Notes under the pieces: generated by a model
Told to the model about the DNA's origin: nothing
Database searches by the model: none
The model's input: only the letters and a program-made list of their open reading frames with translations
DNA from: Ascaris suum
Lineage: Eukaryota; Nematoda; Chromadorea; Rhabditida; Ascarididae
Assembly (NCBI GenBank): GCA_013433145.1
Contig: CM024170.1
Span: 4,855,459-4,919,458 of the forward strand
Reading direction: 5' to 3'
Length of the DNA stretch: 64,000 nt
Made by a program: the position numbers and the translations under genes
Part shown: piece by piece, positions 63,301-64,000 of the stretch
Layout: every line of letters begins with the position of its first letter
How positions within the stretch are numbered: the first letter of the stretch is position 1

Positions 63301-64000
63301 AAAAGTCGACCACTTGTACTGGTCAAAAATAATCAACGAAGGAGTCCAGCTAGCAAAATTTTGCTGCCTGTCATTGCAAACATTGTCGACATACTCTCAA
63401 TTTTGCATCCTATTTCCTGTTGTTGTTGTTGCCACTCTCAAAGCTTCGACCTTCGTCTTTTGTAGCATCAACAGTAGATTTCTATGATGACCGCCTTATG
63501 AAGGTGTAGAAGTAAATTAGGGATGGGGTGGAGGATCAAGTACGACTTAATATGAATTCATCTTGTTAAGAAGCAAGTGGTGAAGTTGAGTTCCCTTCCT
63601 CAGCCCAATGTCGAGAATGTCTTTTTTAATTATTTCGGTTATGGACCGTATCCGCATCCTTCCATTTCAAATACTCGATGTCATCTGAAATTTCTTAGGA
63701 ATGCAACCTGTATATTGCCTAAAACGAATTGAGCTGCCCATTTAGTGTACGTAGACAAACACAACGAGACGTCGTAAATTGTGAGTGCTTAGTGGCAACA
63801 CAGGTCGACAGCATTAACGACATTTTTTTGTACCCATCGGTTAGTGCCTATTGCATTTTTCCTAAACTCGCCTCTTTATGGACCGCCCGGTTCCTAGAGC
63901 GATTGTTTTAAGCCGATGCAGGCAATAAAAGCAAAAAATGGCCAGTTGAAGCTATTTATTTATAAAAAGTCAAACCTCTTGAAATTTCCCAACAAATTTG
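60329..64000. other. no confident gene
   Basis: The plus-strand frame at 61027-61377 (116 codons) overlaps a G+C-rich patch at about 61210-61290 and reads partly protein-like (VVVPVDDVIVLMRDD), but no good splice boundary or family signature was found. A short palindromic ATTAATCGAT cluster lies near 60781-60803. The remainder holds only short frames. Confidence 0.45.

Overview
The window reads as nuclear DNA of an animal, most likely a nematode. The one gene I can recognise with confidence, an annexin at 10141-15328 on the minus strand, is split by five introns. Their acceptors fit the short nematode consensus (TTTTCAG or TTTTAG with no long pyrimidine tract), and a further acceptor-like TTTAG lies 16 nt before the start codon, as expected for spliced-leader trans-splicing. 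The DNA is A+T rich by eye and gene-poor, with long (TA)n and poly-G/poly-C tracts. A strongylid (clade V) parasite is a reasonable guess, but no single feature proves it.

Layout. 1-155: possible last two exons of a plus-strand gene that enters from the left. 156-8405: mostly anonymous DNA, with a weak ORF near 4.6-5.2 kb. About 8406-9085: two plus-strand exon-like segments joined by good splice sites; the second resembles a helix-hairpin-helix (HhH_8-type) DNA-binding domain but carries an apparent one-base frameshift. 9479-9519: a near-perfect 41-bp palindrome. 10141-15328: the annexin, six coding exons, 321 residues, all introns phase 0, with long open frames on the same strand inside introns 2 and 5. 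15345-19467: no convincing gene, a 114-bp (TA)n tract and one weak ORF. 19468-19597: a minus-strand exon candidate with a faint dsRBM-like pattern. 19598-42652: a long stretch with no recognisable gene, holding dispersed repeats. 42122-42534: two identical 59-bp direct repeats. 42653-42807: a minus-strand exon candidate. 49267-49703: a foldback (MITE-like) element with 147-bp inverted arms. 51381-53571: a tentative minus-strand multi-exon gene of unknown function. 53572-64000: no convincing gene, with a 163-bp (TA)n tract and a 19-bp C tract.

The annexin is the only gene whose function can be stated: a Ca2+-dependent phospholipid-binding protein. Nothing suggests that the candidate genes act with it. 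Apart from the annexin, the exon calls rest on splice-site quality and open frames read by eye. They are leads rather than established genes. I saw no tRNA, rRNA, spliced-leader RNA, CRISPR array or recognisable transposase or reverse transcriptase.
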